The notes under the pieces: generated by a model
Databases searched by the model: none
What the model saw: only the letters and a program-made list of their open reading frames with translations
What the model was told of the DNA's origin: nothing
Source: an uncultured Poribacteria bacterium
GTDB taxonomy: Bacteria > Poribacteria > WGA-4E > WGA-3G
Direction of reading: 5' to 3'
DNA length: 64,000 nt
NCBI GenBank assembly: GCA_951812525.1
Contig: OX638316.1
Location: forward strand, 2,080,630 to 2,144,629
Position numbers and translations under genes: made by a program
Shown: positions 25,096 through 33,311 of the stretch, piece by piece
Numbering within the stretch: position 1 is the stretch's first letter
How the letters are laid out: every line of letters begins with the position of its first letter

Positions 25096-26652
25096 ATGGC
25101 TACAGAAGACTACACTTCGCTTGTACCGCATTATACATTCGCGGAGACACTGGAAGAGCAAGAGGCACAGTTGGAAACAAATCCGCTGATGCAACGGCTC
25201 AACGCTGCGCGGAAAGCATACGAAGGCGATCCGCATCGTCCAATCTACCACTATATTAACCCTGAAGCGATGCTCAACGATCCGAACGGTCTCTGTTTTT
25301 GGCAGGGACGCTGGCATCTCTTCTATCAGGCATATCCACCCGAAGATACACGGCAGCACTGGGGACACGCTATCAGTGATGATCTGATTCATTGGCGCGA
25401 CCTGCCTTATGCGATCTATCCGAACCCTGAAAGATGTTGTTTCTCCGGTGCAGCACTTGTGGAGGAAGATCGCGTGATTGCGATGTACCATGGAACGGTT
25501 GTCGGTAACATGGTGGCAGTATCAAGCGATCCACTTCTTCTGAATTGGGAGAAGGTCTCCGGCAAGGCGGTGATTCCAGCGAAACATGCGGATGGCACAA
25601 CACCGGTTTATCGCGTTTTTGATCCGTGTATCTGGAAAAAAGATGGTCTGTACTACTCGCTTTCAGGTGGTACGCTTCCGCACGGACCTGGTGGCAAACG
25701 TATCCGCGCTAACTTCTTGCTCCGCTCGGCGGACCTCGCGAACTGGGTCTATCTGCATCCGTTCATTGAAGATGACCAGTTCACGTTAGTCGGCGATGAT
25801 GGTGCCTGTCCGTATTTTTGGCCCATTGGTGACCGACACATGCTTCTCTTCTTCAGCCACATGAGCGGTGGGCAGTATCTGCTCGGTGATTATGACACAG
25901 AACGCGACAAGTTCGTCGTGACAGCGGGTGCAAAGAACAATTTCGGGGCGGCATCTCCTGCGGGTGTCCACGCGCCCTCAGCAACGCCTGATGGCAAGGG
26001 TGGACTCATCGTTATCTATAACATGAATCCTGCCAAGCCTACCAAAGGCTGGAATCAGATTATGACCCTGCCGCGTCGGTTGACACTCCTCTCCAGAGAC
26101 GAAGTCGGTGTTGAACCTGCGGGTGATATTGAATCGTTGCGTTATGCACATCAGCGTGTTAACGCGATGACCCTCCCCGCAAACGAAGAAGTCGTGCTGA
26201 AGGGTATAGCAGGCAATGCGATGGAGCTTGAACTCGAAATTGATCCCAAGTCGGCACCGATGGTTGAACTGAACGTTCTCCGTTCACCGCAGAAAGAGGA
26301 GTTCACGCGTATCGCCTTCTTCAGAGAACGAGGTATGCGCAACCCGGATATACCCGATCGCGTTCGCGACAGCCTCCTTACGATTGATTCGTCGTATTCG
26401 TCGATTGCACCAGATGTCCTTTCACGCGCACCCGAAACCGGGGCGATCTCTATTGCACAAGACGAAACCCTTAAATTACGGGTGTTCGTTGATAAAAGCG
26501 TTGTAGAGGTCTTTGCCAACGGGAAACAGTGCGTCGCGATGCGTGTCTATCCTGACAGGGAAGATAGCGTTGGTGTGTCGTTGCGTTCACAAGGACAAGC
26601 CTGCGAACTCAAATCTTTAGATGCTTGGCAGATGCAGAATATCTATGCATAG
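25096..26652 (+). CDS. GH32-like beta-fructosidase-family protein (copy 1)
   Basis: The 518-residue protein has the five-bladed GH32 propeller and the C-terminal beta-sandwich (about 360-518, ending RVFVDKSVVEVFANGKQC). The nucleophile motif N61-D-P-N-G65 and the transition-state Asp176 (VFDP) are intact. The acid/base Glu of the usual E-C-P motif is not: the segment reads DDGACP, with Ala237. Family members hydrolyse terminal fructose from sucrose, levan or inulin; this one may be a weak or altered enzyme. No signal peptide is present. A start-proximal GGAG supports the ATG. It overlaps the next gene by 8 bases. Confidence 0.85.
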   Translation: MATEDYTSLVPHYTFAETLEEQEAQLETNPLMQRLNAARKAYEGDPHRPIYHYINPEAMLNDPNGLCFWQGRWHLFYQAYPPEDTRQHWGHAISDDLIHWRDLPYAIYPNPERCCFSGAALVEEDRVIAMYHGTVVGNMVAVSSDPLLLNWEKVSGKAVIPAKHADGTTPVYRVFDPCIWKKDGLYYSLSGGTLPHGPGGKRIRANFLLRSADLANWVYLHPFIEDDQFTLVGDDGACPYFWPIGDRHMLLFFSHMSGGQYLLGDYDTERDKFVVTAGAKNNFGAASPAGVHAPSATPDGKGGLIVIYNMNPAKPTKGWNQIMTLPRRLTLLSRDEVGVEPAGDIESLRYAHQRVNAMTLPANEEVVLKGIAGNAMELELEIDPKSAPMVELNVLRSPQKEEFTRIAFFRERGMRNPDIPDRVRDSLLTIDSSYSSIAPDVLSRAPETGAISIAQDETLKLRVFVDKSVVEVFANGKQCVAMRVYPDREDSVGVSLRSQGQACELKSLDAWQMQNIYA

Positions 26653-27343
26653 CAGCGGAATGCCGAGCACTTCCATCCAATACGCAGCGGACCTTAATAA
26701 TGTTAAAGAGGTCACACTGCACGGCACAGCGGATTTATCGTTTTGGGAATCGGTGCTGCACAAGGAGAATCTTTCTCCGTACCACGAAGCGGGTAAGGCA
26801 GTCTTATTACTCAGCGCGATAGATGCAAAATGGCGGGGATTCAAATTTAGGGAGTTTGTTATCGCTGTTGGGGTTTGCCTTAATGAAAATCAAACAAGCT
26901 TGGATGGATATTATTTGCCACACGCATTTAACTCGTCCAGGCTCTTGGCTTTTTCGGAACGGGTGTTTTTCCAAACCCCTTATGTTCAAGGCGACATCCA
27001 GCTCGTAAGCAGACTCCCAGCTTCTATTAAGTTGCGGAATAGAACAAAAGTTCTTCTCCACGCCGAGATGTTTACGCCTAATACATCGCCGACAGTGGAG
27101 TATTTGGAGTGGCAGGGACCTATCTTTCTTCCAAATAACGGCGGTAAATTCTTTGCTATACTTTCAGGTGAAGCGGAAATATATCCGTTTTCACCTGTAA
27201 CAGACAGTTTTGAAATCGAACCGTCAGGGCGTCACCCAATTTTTCAGCAACTTATCGAAAGCAATTTTGCCTGCAGCGTATGGAGTCTAAGAAGCAGCTC
27301 GCGTCATGCAAAATCAAAGACTTACAAACGCGATTTTGAGTAA
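26645..27343 (+). CDS. Unknown protein between two GH32-like genes
   Basis: I do not recognise this 232-residue protein. It overlaps the stop of the first GH32-like gene and ends 13 bases before the second, so it is clearly part of that operon. The protein has no signal peptide or membrane segment. It alternates beta-type segments (GKAVLLLSAIDAKWRGFKF, EFVIAVGVCL) with a conserved-looking DGYYLPHAFNSSRLLAFSERVFF region, somewhat reminiscent of acetoacetate-decarboxylase-like barrels, but I would not name it so. The start could also be the ATG five codons later. A sugar- or acid-processing partner of the GH32-like proteins is a guess from context only. Confidence 0.6.
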   Translation: MHSSGMPSTSIQYAADLNNVKEVTLHGTADLSFWESVLHKENLSPYHEAGKAVLLLSAIDAKWRGFKFREFVIAVGVCLNENQTSLDGYYLPHAFNSSRLLAFSERVFFQTPYVQGDIQLVSRLPASIKLRNRTKVLLHAEMFTPNTSPTVEYLEWQGPIFLPNNGGKFFAILSGEAEIYPFSPVTDSFEIEPSGRHPIFQQLIESNFACSVWSLRSSSRHAKSKTYKRDFE

Positions 27344-27356
27344 GAGGAAATCCGAT

Positions 27357-28979
27357 ATGGCAGATACGTGGGAAGAACTCCGAGGCAAGACCTATCCTGA
27401 TACGGAGACGAAACAGTTCGCTGCGCTTGAGATGGATGAGACGGTGCGTGACTACAAGCAACGTAGAGAGGCGTGGGCATCAGATTCCTACCGTCCTATT
27501 TATCACATGTCTTCCCTCTACGGTATGGGTGATGCGAACGGGCTTTGCGAGTGGCAGGGTAGGTATCATTTGTTTTATCAATTCGGTCCTCCAGACGTTA
27601 ATCGGGTTCACTGGGGACACTGCTATAGCGAGGATCTGGTGCATTGGCATGATTTACCACCGGCATTGTATCCAGATACCGAACTACACTGTTTCAGTGG
27701 ACAGTGTCTCGTGGAAGATGATCGGGTTGTCGCTATCTATCACGGCAAAATGTCCGGGAATAGTATCGCTACTGCGAACGATCCGCTCCTACTCAACTGG
27801 AAAAAGCATCCCAATAATCCAGTCATTCCCAATGTCGAGACCAATGCATACGAGCAGCCCTATAACGTATTTGATCCGTGTATCTGGAAGGAGGAGGACG
27901 GGTATTATTCGATTTCGGGTACATCCGCTAACGGTTGGATCCGCGAGCGACGTAGGTCAGCCTCGCATCTGTTCTATTCAAAAGATTTAACACATTGGGA
28001 ATATCTCCATCCGTTACTGATTGATGATGTTTTCTGCGACCTCGGTGAAGATGGTGCGGTGCCGAATTTCTTGCCTATCGGAAACGGTAAGCATATCTTG
28101 CTACTCTTTAGTCATAAACGTTCAGCGCGTTACTACATCGGCGAATATGACCAAGGGACACACAAATTTACGCCTGAATATCACGGTAGAATCAACCACG
28201 GCACCTTCGGGGGTGGGATGGTCTCCTGTCCCTCTGCGACGATAGATTCCCGGGGTCGCTTCATCTCCATCTTAAACTGTTCGGATGGAAGGCAGGGTGC
28301 AGAAGCAGCATCGGGTTTATGCATGACACTCCCGTGGCATCTCACTCTGAAAGAAGACAATGCCTTGGCTATAGAACCGGTCGAAGAAGTGAAAAGTCTG
28401 CGAAACACGCACACCCGGTTCTCTGATATTACCCTATCAGCGAACGAAGAGCGGCTTCTTGATGGTGTGGCGGGCAAAGCGATTGAGATAGAGCTGACCG
28501 TGGAGATGGGGACAGCACGGGAAGTCGGTTTATATGTGTTCCGTTCGCCGAGTGGAAACGAACGGACAAAAATCTCCATCTACAACCACAGACACGGTAA
28601 AACGAACGATAGCCTGCAGGTTGACACCTCCTATTCCTCGCTGCGTACAGACCTGGTCGGCAAACCGCCTGAGAGTGCGCCGTTCCGTCTGAGCAGTGAT
28701 GGTAAAGCGCACCTCCGTATCTTCCTTGACCGGAGCCTCATTGAAATCTTTGCCGACAACGGAGAATGTCTGCCCGAATGGGCGTTTCCACGGAAAGGTA
28801 TCGACAAACTATTCCCCTTGTTCTCTCGGCAATGCGCTGTTGCGCGTGTCTATCCGCTGCAAGAGGAGAGTAACGGTATTTCGCTTTTCGCAATCGGTGG
28901 AGAGGCGAAGATTGTTTCTATGAACGTGTGGCAGATGCGCTCCATCTGGGAAGAGTTGAAGTATCGGGAAGGGGAATAG
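27357..28979 (+). CDS. GH32-like beta-fructosidase-family protein (copy 2)
   Basis: This 540-residue paralogue of the gene at 25096 keeps the fold order and many blocks (GRYHLFYQFGPPDVNRVHWGH, CFSGQCLVEDDRVVAIYHG, NVFDPCIWKEEDGYYSISG). The nucleophile motif is altered to GDANG (Asp kept, Pro replaced by Ala), and the acid/base segment reads EDGAVPNF, again lacking Glu. A C-terminal beta-sandwich ends with RIFLDRSLIEIFADNGECL. It has no signal peptide. The ATG of MADTWEEL has a GAGGAA site. Both copies differ from true invertases at the same catalytic residue, so the pair may share a changed chemistry or have a binding role. Confidence 0.83.
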   Translation: MADTWEELRGKTYPDTETKQFAALEMDETVRDYKQRREAWASDSYRPIYHMSSLYGMGDANGLCEWQGRYHLFYQFGPPDVNRVHWGHCYSEDLVHWHDLPPALYPDTELHCFSGQCLVEDDRVVAIYHGKMSGNSIATANDPLLLNWKKHPNNPVIPNVETNAYEQPYNVFDPCIWKEEDGYYSISGTSANGWIRERRRSASHLFYSKDLTHWEYLHPLLIDDVFCDLGEDGAVPNFLPIGNGKHILLLFSHKRSARYYIGEYDQGTHKFTPEYHGRINHGTFGGGMVSCPSATIDSRGRFISILNCSDGRQGAEAASGLCMTLPWHLTLKEDNALAIEPVEEVKSLRNTHTRFSDITLSANEERLLDGVAGKAIEIELTVEMGTAREVGLYVFRSPSGNERTKISIYNHRHGKTNDSLQVDTSYSSLRTDLVGKPPESAPFRLSSDGKAHLRIFLDRSLIEIFADNGECLPEWAFPRKGIDKLFPLFSRQCAVARVYPLQEESNGISLFAIGGEAKIVSMNVWQMRSIWEELKYREGE

Positions 28980-29003
28980 GAGATAAAAAGGCGAGGCTAA
29001 CCC

Positions 29004-30239
29004 ATGTTTTATCTAACTGCTGTTCTTATTATCTGTGTGCTGTTTCTTTCAACCCAATTAACTACGACAGCACAGCGTGTCAGCATCCGTGAGCCTGTAC
29101 CTCCACCTGTTACCGTTCAGGAAACTTTTGATTTAGACCCGTTTTACGAACAGTGGATCGATGTAGATGGATTGCCTGTTGTGGCATCAGCCAAGGTGAG
29201 CCCTTATGCGGTGAAGGAGGCGGCATGGCTTATTCGGCAGATGCTTGGGCATCGTCAAGATATATTGCAGGCACTTGCAGAAAACAGTGTGCGTTTTGCT
29301 GTGATGGCATATAGTGAGCTGACAACAGATATTCCTGAGCATAGCGATCTGAAACCCGATTATTATTGGGATCGACGCGCACGCGGTTTGGGTTCGACAC
29401 CAGCAAGGCCGGCGGTAAGTTGTGGTGAGGAGAACCTGCTTAATTACGCCGGTGATCCCTATTCAACTGAAAATATTCTGGTTCACGAATTCGCGCATGC
29501 GATTCATCAGATGGGCTTGAATAAGGTTACCCCGAACTTTGATGATCGCCTTGAGACGACGTTCAACGCTGCGAAAGAGAACGGTTTATGGAAGGACACC
29601 TACGCTATTACGAACAGGGCGGAGTATTGGGCTGAAGGCACGCAATCTTGGTTTGACACGAATCGGGCAAACGATGACCAACATAACCATGTTGACACCC
29701 GCGACAAGTTGAAGGATTATGATCCTGAACTCGCAGCACTGCTCACCGAGGTCTATGGCGATACGGACTGGCGATACATGCAGGCGGTAACTCGGACGCA
29801 TCTCTCACATCTTCAAGGGTTCGATGCTGAAGTGTCTCCGAAGTTTGAATGGTCTCCTGAATTGATAGAGTTAACAGAGTTCTACCGGCAATTGAAAGAT
29901 CCAAATAGCGATGGTGATGGAAGATGGATAAACTTGGAGGAACAGGATCTTAATTCGCTTCCAACTTTGAAATCTGGGGACGACGATACTGAGACCGTGG
30001 TTCTCTTAGTGAACGGGACAGAAACCGAGATTGCCTCTTATTGGATAGATTATGAGGGTAAAGAGAAATCTTACGGTAGGATTGCGCCGGGTGATTTTGT
30101 CAATCATCAGACCTACGTGGGACACGTCTGGCTTATCAAAGATGTGAATAGTCGGAACCTTGCTGTGTTTCGCGCTGAGGAACAGACAGGACGGGCACTT
30201 GTTGGTGTGCGGTTTTCGGGCACACAAAATGAGAATTAA
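29004..30239 (+). CDS. Secreted zinc metallopeptidase with C-terminal VHL-beta-like domain
   Basis: The 411-residue protein begins with a signal peptide (MFYLTAVLIICVLFLSTQLTTTAQ). The catalytic domain has a zinc motif H161-E-F-A-H165 and a downstream NRAEYWAEGTQSWF (204-217) that probably supplies the third ligand. The last 80 residues (about 330-410) resemble the beta domain of the von Hippel-Lindau protein. Aligning them, the hydroxyproline-pocket residues of human VHL (Trp88, Tyr98, Ser111, His115, Trp117) correspond to Trp347, Tyr357, Thr370, His374 and Trp376. Thus four of five are identical and one is conservative. The gene follows the GH32-like operon by 24 bases. Substrate unknown; hydroxyproline-rich matrix proteins are an attractive guess. 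Confidence 0.8.
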   Translation: MFYLTAVLIICVLFLSTQLTTTAQRVSIREPVPPPVTVQETFDLDPFYEQWIDVDGLPVVASAKVSPYAVKEAAWLIRQMLGHRQDILQALAENSVRFAVMAYSELTTDIPEHSDLKPDYYWDRRARGLGSTPARPAVSCGEENLLNYAGDPYSTENILVHEFAHAIHQMGLNKVTPNFDDRLETTFNAAKENGLWKDTYAITNRAEYWAEGTQSWFDTNRANDDQHNHVDTRDKLKDYDPELAALLTEVYGDTDWRYMQAVTRTHLSHLQGFDAEVSPKFEWSPELIELTEFYRQLKDPNSDGDGRWINLEEQDLNSLPTLKSGDDDTETVVLLVNGTETEIASYWIDYEGKEKSYGRIAPGDFVNHQTYVGHVWLIKDVNSRNLAVFRAEEQTGRALVGVRFSGTQNEN

Positions 30240-30361
30240 ATTTTCCCGATAGCATTATAATATTAACCTGTTGGTGCTTTTGTTGGTTTAGGAGGCGTTT
30301 TCGCTCCATGCCTTCAATATCAGCGTTTAAACAAATCTTTTGAAAGCAAGGAGAAATACAG

Positions 30362-30997
30362 GTGAACCAAATCGTCCAAAAGGTTACCGCATTTATAATA
30401 CGCGAGCACAATGGGATCAAAGAATTGCTTGTTTTCAAGCATCCGACGACGGGTATCCAAATTCCTGCTGGGACAGTCGAAAAGGGTGAAGACATTGAGA
30501 CTGCTGTGAAGAGAGAAACATACGAAGAGACAGGCTTACGGTTTGTGGAAATTAAAAGTTATCTGGGTTGCATTGAAAATGAATTAAGGGAAGGTAGAAA
30601 AATAATCGCAGAAACAACTCAAGTTTATATTGAGCCTAACTTGAATGCAATCCCATACGAAAAGAAACTCACCAGAGGTCTTACTGTCGATTACCATTCT
30701 ACACAGGGTGGCTTCACACATGTTTCATATATTGAGTACAACAAACATCCTAACCCGACATGCATTCGCTATAACATTACCGGATGGGTGCCGAATGAAA
30801 ACATAAGTGGGCAGAAAAAGAGATATTTCTTTCATTTAACCACGCAAGAAGAAACGGCAGATGCGTGGGAATTGAAGAGTGATGGCGGTCATATTTTCAG
30901 TCCTTTCTGGGCACCACTTTCTCCGAAACCCAATATTGTGCCACCACAAAACGAGTGGTTGGATTTTGTCTATGAGAAAATTCTTGTGAACGATTGA
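30362..30997 (+). CDS. Nudix hydrolase
   Basis: This 211-residue protein has a complete Nudix box starting at about residue 38: G-T-V-E-K-G-E-D-I-E, then A-V-K-R-E-T-Y-E-E-T-G-L. It should hydrolyse a nucleoside diphosphate linked to another moiety using Mg2+. The C-terminal 100 residues extend beyond a minimal Nudix fold and I do not recognise them. The start is a GTG with an AAGGAG site. Codon use is more AT-rich than its neighbours, hinting at a separate origin. It stands alone between the metallopeptidase and a dehydrogenase. Confidence 0.85.
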   Translation: MNQIVQKVTAFIIREHNGIKELLVFKHPTTGIQIPAGTVEKGEDIETAVKRETYEETGLRFVEIKSYLGCIENELREGRKIIAETTQVYIEPNLNAIPYEKKLTRGLTVDYHSTQGGFTHVSYIEYNKHPNPTCIRYNITGWVPNENISGQKKRYFFHLTTQEETADAWELKSDGGHIFSPFWAPLSPKPNIVPPQNEWLDFVYEKILVND

Positions 30998-31103
30998 AAT
31001 GGTAATTTATATGAAAAAGCGTGGACAAATAGTCAACTCCAAGCTGGATTTACACTGGAATAGTTGGGTGTTGGCTTGATACAACTCCTTTGGAGGAAAC
31101 AAG

Positions 31104-32207
31104 ATGACAACTTATCGAGCAGGCGTAATCGGTTTAGGACGCATGGGTAGCACCTTTGACGACGAAATAACACAAGGTGGGTCGATTTTTCTACCGTATT
31201 GCCACGGTCCAACTTACCACGCTGCACCGAATGTAGAACTGGCTGCAGGGGCGGATCTGCACGCTGAACAGGCAGCGATATTCGGTGAGCGATGGGGATT
31301 AGGTTCGGAACATATCTACAGCGATTATCGTGAGATGCTGGAGAAGGAAAATCTTGATATTGTTAGTGTTTGCACAACGGCACGGATCCGATCGACTATC
31401 GTTCAAGATGTGGCGCGCTCCAGTGTCAGGGCGATCTGGGCGGAGAAACCGATTGCGCTAAGTCTCGCCGAAGCAGATGCGATGGTGGAGACCTGCCGGG
31501 CAGAAGGTGTCGCGCTGGCGATCAATTGTGCGCGTCGTTGGAATCCGTTCTTTAGTGAAGCCCGAAAACTCATTGATGAGGGCGCAATCGGTGATGTGCT
31601 TCAGGTAACGGTCTATGCGCAGTGTGGGTTGTCGCACAATGGGAGCCACGCCATTGATGTTTTGCGCTACATGGCTGGCGGCAATGTTGAATGGGTCTTT
31701 GGTGAGATGCAGTCTGATGAAGCCGCCGCGGGTGAAAGCGATCTGATGGGGAACGGCTATCTCGTGTTTGATAACGGGGTTCGTGCGTATCTCCGCAGCA
31801 CACCGTGTGGCGCAGCACCGTGGGAGGTCGATGTTATCGGGACAACAGGACGTATCCGTTCTGTCAACAACGCCGAGACGTTTGAGTTGATTCGTGTGGT
31901 TCCGGGTGGCAGACGCGGGCAGGGAGTGCCTGCGACATGTCCATTCCCGATTCCTGTACGGATGCAAGGTATGGGACTAACAATCGTCGAAGATCTCATT
32001 AACGCCATTGAGAACGGTTCTTCTCCGAAGTGTTCTGGAGAAGACGGACGCGCAGCGTTAGAGGTAGCTATGGCACTTCGAGAATCGCATCGGCGTGGCT
32101 GCGTAAAGGTTGCGCTGCCGATCGAAGATCGGAGTCTCCGAATTCTCTCGTCAGAAATTCAGAATGATGACACTCCGGCTCGGGTTCGACGATTACAAGC
32201 GAATTGA
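31104..32207 (+). CDS. Gfo/Idh/MocA oxidoreductase
   Basis: The 367-residue NAD(P)-dependent dehydrogenase has a Rossmann motif (GVIGLGRMGSTF, 7-18) and a canonical Glu114-Lys115-Pro116 (WAEKPIALS). The C-terminal substrate domain includes GSHAIDVLRYMAGG, a typical His/Asp-containing catalytic helix. GGAGGAAAC gives a strong start. It appears to be a single-gene unit followed by a 200-base region with two hairpin repeats. It is the fourth member of this family in the window and is not closely similar to the others. Confidence 0.88.
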   Translation: MTTYRAGVIGLGRMGSTFDDEITQGGSIFLPYCHGPTYHAAPNVELAAGADLHAEQAAIFGERWGLGSEHIYSDYREMLEKENLDIVSVCTTARIRSTIVQDVARSSVRAIWAEKPIALSLAEADAMVETCRAEGVALAINCARRWNPFFSEARKLIDEGAIGDVLQVTVYAQCGLSHNGSHAIDVLRYMAGGNVEWVFGEMQSDEAAAGESDLMGNGYLVFDNGVRAYLRSTPCGAAPWEVDVIGTTGRIRSVNNAETFELIRVVPGGRRGQGVPATCPFPIPVRMQGMGLTIVEDLINAIENGSSPKCSGEDGRAALEVAMALRESHRRGCVKVALPIEDRSLRILSSEIQNDDTPARVRRLQAN

Positions 32208-32274
32208 TAGAAGTTGCGGATGCGCACAAAAACCGCAAAATTGGTAGATTTTAGAATTAAGTGGACATTAAGTA

Positions 32275-32300
32275 CTGGCGAGGTTAGGAAACCTCGCCAG
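32275..32300. repeat. CGAGGTT palindromic hairpin repeat
   Basis: A perfect 11-bp inverted repeat CTGGCGAGGTT / AACCTCGCCAG around a 4-base loop. The core GGCGAGGTT / AACCTCGCC recurs at 52900 and 53875. It lies downstream of a dehydrogenase gene and could serve as a terminator. Confidence 0.75.
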
Positions 32301-32365
32301 CGGCGATAGTGTATTTCGTGTCTACTTATTTTTAGACTTCACCATGATGAATCCACAGATTGCTG

Positions 32366-32392
32366 TAGGAGCGGTCGCCTGACGGCGACCGC
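32366..32392 (+). repeat. GTAG-hairpin (REP-like) repeat
   Basis: GTAGGA is followed by a 9-bp perfect stem (GCGGTCGCC / GGCGACCGC) with loop TGAC. It lies just upstream of a PhyH gene and has the best-formed hairpin of the GTAG family in this window. Confidence 0.7.
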
Positions 32393-32417
32393 AAAGGATC
32401 GAGGCAAGGAGCATTAT

Positions 32418-33236
32418 ATGAAGCCAGAAGATTATGCGTTTTTTAAAGAAAATGGCTATATCTCACTCGGTAAGATTCTAAGCGATGCTGAGGTTGAGCA
32501 TTTTGTTCATATCTTTGACCGGGACCGCACTGAAGTTGAAGATCACTGGTATCCTATCGGACATTACCAGACCGTGAATTGCGATGCCCTTCTGACTTCA
32601 CCTGAATTTGACAATGCCATTCGGCATCCGATCGTTATGGATTGTCTACACACGCTGATGGGCAATCCCCCTTGCTTTTCAGAAATCTGCATCCGACACA
32701 TGGCACCGTACGATGGGGAACTGAATCGTGGCTGGCATCGAGATGGTCCGAAGCACTGGTTTGAACACCCCTTGCGCGTCGGGTTCATACAGTTAATGCT
32801 GTATCTAACCGATGTTGATGAAACGACGCACTGTTTCTCCTTATCACCGGAATCAGTGGAGGCTGAGATTCTTGAAACAGACGAGCAGTTAGCGCGTGGC
32901 GGCATTGTCGATTTGTACGGTCCCGCCGGGACAGCCATACTATTCAACATTGGTGTTTTACACACCGCTACGACCCGTCCCACTCAGGAAGAACGTAAGA
33001 CGGTGCAAGTCTATTACGGGCATCCGAACCGTCAGTACTTGAGCGAGGATTCGATCATACCTGTCGAACTTTGGCGAGACCACTCTGACCCTGAGGTGCG
33101 TGCCTTTTATGGTGTGCTCAATAGTAAGACGCGCGACTACATCGAACACACGGCTTCAATGGGTGAACTATCGTTTGAGGACACTTTGACAATCCTTCGC
33201 GAATTGGATGTCAAGCACCACAAACGGCGGGGGTGA
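32418..33236 (+). CDS. Phytanoyl-CoA dioxygenase (PhyH) family protein
   Basis: This 272-residue Fe(II)/2-oxoglutarate oxygenase starts YAFFKENGYISLGKILSDAEVEHF, a classic PhyH opening. Iron ligands are His107 and Asp109 (GWHRDGPKHWF) and His182 (GVLHTATTRP); an Arg shortly after (EERKTV) may bind the 2-oxoglutarate carboxylate. The start has an AAGGAG site. It is one of five PhyH-type genes in the window, and is divergent from or dissimilar to the other four in its central region. Substrate unknown. Confidence 0.88.
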   Translation: MKPEDYAFFKENGYISLGKILSDAEVEHFVHIFDRDRTEVEDHWYPIGHYQTVNCDALLTSPEFDNAIRHPIVMDCLHTLMGNPPCFSEICIRHMAPYDGELNRGWHRDGPKHWFEHPLRVGFIQLMLYLTDVDETTHCFSLSPESVEAEILETDEQLARGGIVDLYGPAGTAILFNIGVLHTATTRPTQEERKTVQVYYGHPNRQYLSEDSIIPVELWRDHSDPEVRAFYGVLNSKTRDYIEHTASMGELSFEDTLTILRELDVKHHKRRG

Positions 33237-33311
33237 ATTGGCGATAGTCTGTGGTAGTTCCTCAATATAAGATAACAGACGACTTTAGTTGCGGTTTGGT
33301 ACTGTCAACGT

